Source: an uncultured Acetatifactor sp. (GTDB taxonomy: Bacteria; Bacillota; Clostridia; Lachnospirales; Lachnospiraceae). Taken from it: a stretch of 15,420 nucleotides of DNA. The translations under genes and the position numbers were made by a program. This document shows positions 15,063 to 15,420 of this stretch, in pieces. Within the stretch, counting starts at the first letter, position 1. The number at the start of each line of letters is the position of its first letter. A model generated the notes under the pieces. The model was not told the DNA's origin and did no database searches. It saw only the letters and a list, made by a program, of their open reading frames with translations. The DNA lies in the NCBI GenBank assembly GCA_910577035.1, contig CAJTKW010000016.1:56403-71822 (forward strand), written 5' to 3'.

Positions 15063-15420
15063 GCAATGGTAAGCAAGACGATAAGCCGGGTTATGTCGTT
15101 GGACGGTCATCTATCTAGCACGGCTGTCGCCAGCCGCGTCAAGCGACCCACCTGAAAGCAGGCCGGGCAAGCCTGTAGCTTTCTGTTTGGTCTTGCTTCG
15201 GATGGGGTTTACATGGCTCCGGCTGTTACCAGCCGGACGGTAGTCTCTTACACTGCCTTTCCACCCTTACCAGCGTGGACACAGCAAACTGCATCCCCAC
15301 GGGAAACCGGCTCTCACCGTTCTCCGCACGTAGCCGTACACTGGCGGTATCTTTCTGTTGCACTGGCCTTGGAGTCGCCTCCACCGGACGTTATCCGGCA
15401 TCCTGCCCTGTGAAGCCCGG
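15063..15420 (-). ncRNA. rnpB: RNase P RNA, class A, 5' end outside the window
   Basis: This is the catalytic RNA of RNase P, which removes tRNA 5' leaders. Conserved blocks on the minus strand appear in the right order. They are a CAACAGAAAGATACCGCC block (15360-15343), GGTAAGGGTGGAAAGG (15271-15256), GTAAGAGACTACCG (15251-15238), an AAACCCCATCC block followed by GAAGCAAGACC, TAGATAGATGACCGTC, and AACCCGGCTTAT (15092-15081), the hallmark of the 3' end. The window edge cuts just inside the AAGTCCGGGC block, so only the first few nucleotides are missing. The exact 3' end (about 15063) is estimated. No protein gene is credible inside it. Confidence 0.95.

Noticed and set aside
15213..15413. A 66-codon plus-strand open frame at the right edge
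   Set aside because: It lies entirely within the RNase P RNA on the opposite strand.

Overview
All recognisable genes in this window lie on the minus strand. I infer a gut-type clostridium, most likely Lachnospiraceae: RBSs are strong GGAGG types, the RNase P RNA looks like class A, a Tn916-type integrase is present, and the surface-glycan gene cluster is dense. Genus is not resolvable from sequence alone. Reading in the direction of transcription (right to left), the right edge holds the 3' part of rnpB. A small serine-protease lipoprotein gene follows, and rnpB and the protease gene each end in a terminator of the same sequence family.

Next comes a tyrosine-recombinase cassette (about 12430-13890). 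The recombinase has all its catalytic residues. It is bracketed by two perfect 28-bp copies of one site, each made of two 11-bp inverted arms around a 5-bp asymmetric spacer, placed in inverted orientation. The cassette also contains an outward plus-strand promoter (TTGCAC, 17 bp, TAAAAT at 13788-13816). In the present orientation this promoter fires away from the downstream genes. If the cassette inverted, it would fire into them. The architecture is that of a self-contained invertible promoter.

Downstream of the cassette is a 446-aa TnpB (IS200/IS605 OrfB) homologue. All three RuvC catalytic positions are substituted (D to H249, E to T352, D to A432), but the zinc ribbon is intact, so it is probably a nuclease-dead, TldR-like RNA-guided regulator. 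A 374-nt non-coding stretch rich in hairpins follows, where such proteins carry their guide RNA. It is also the leader of the next operon.

The rest (1-10626) is a glycan-assembly operon: a CDP-glycerol-transferase-like enzyme fused to a beta-propeller, several methyltransferase-like proteins (TIGR04325, DUF268, others), an FdtA/WxcM-type sugar ketoisomerase, a DxD glycosyltransferase, a frameshifted GT2 gene and a GT11 fucosyltransferase-like gene. Seven of these nine genes carry the same roughly 90-residue Rossmann-like (PglD-N-like) module, at the N-terminus, at the C-terminus or alone. My working hypothesis, which is inference, is a phase-variable surface glycan locus in which DNA inversion sets expression of a dead TnpB and the operon behind it.
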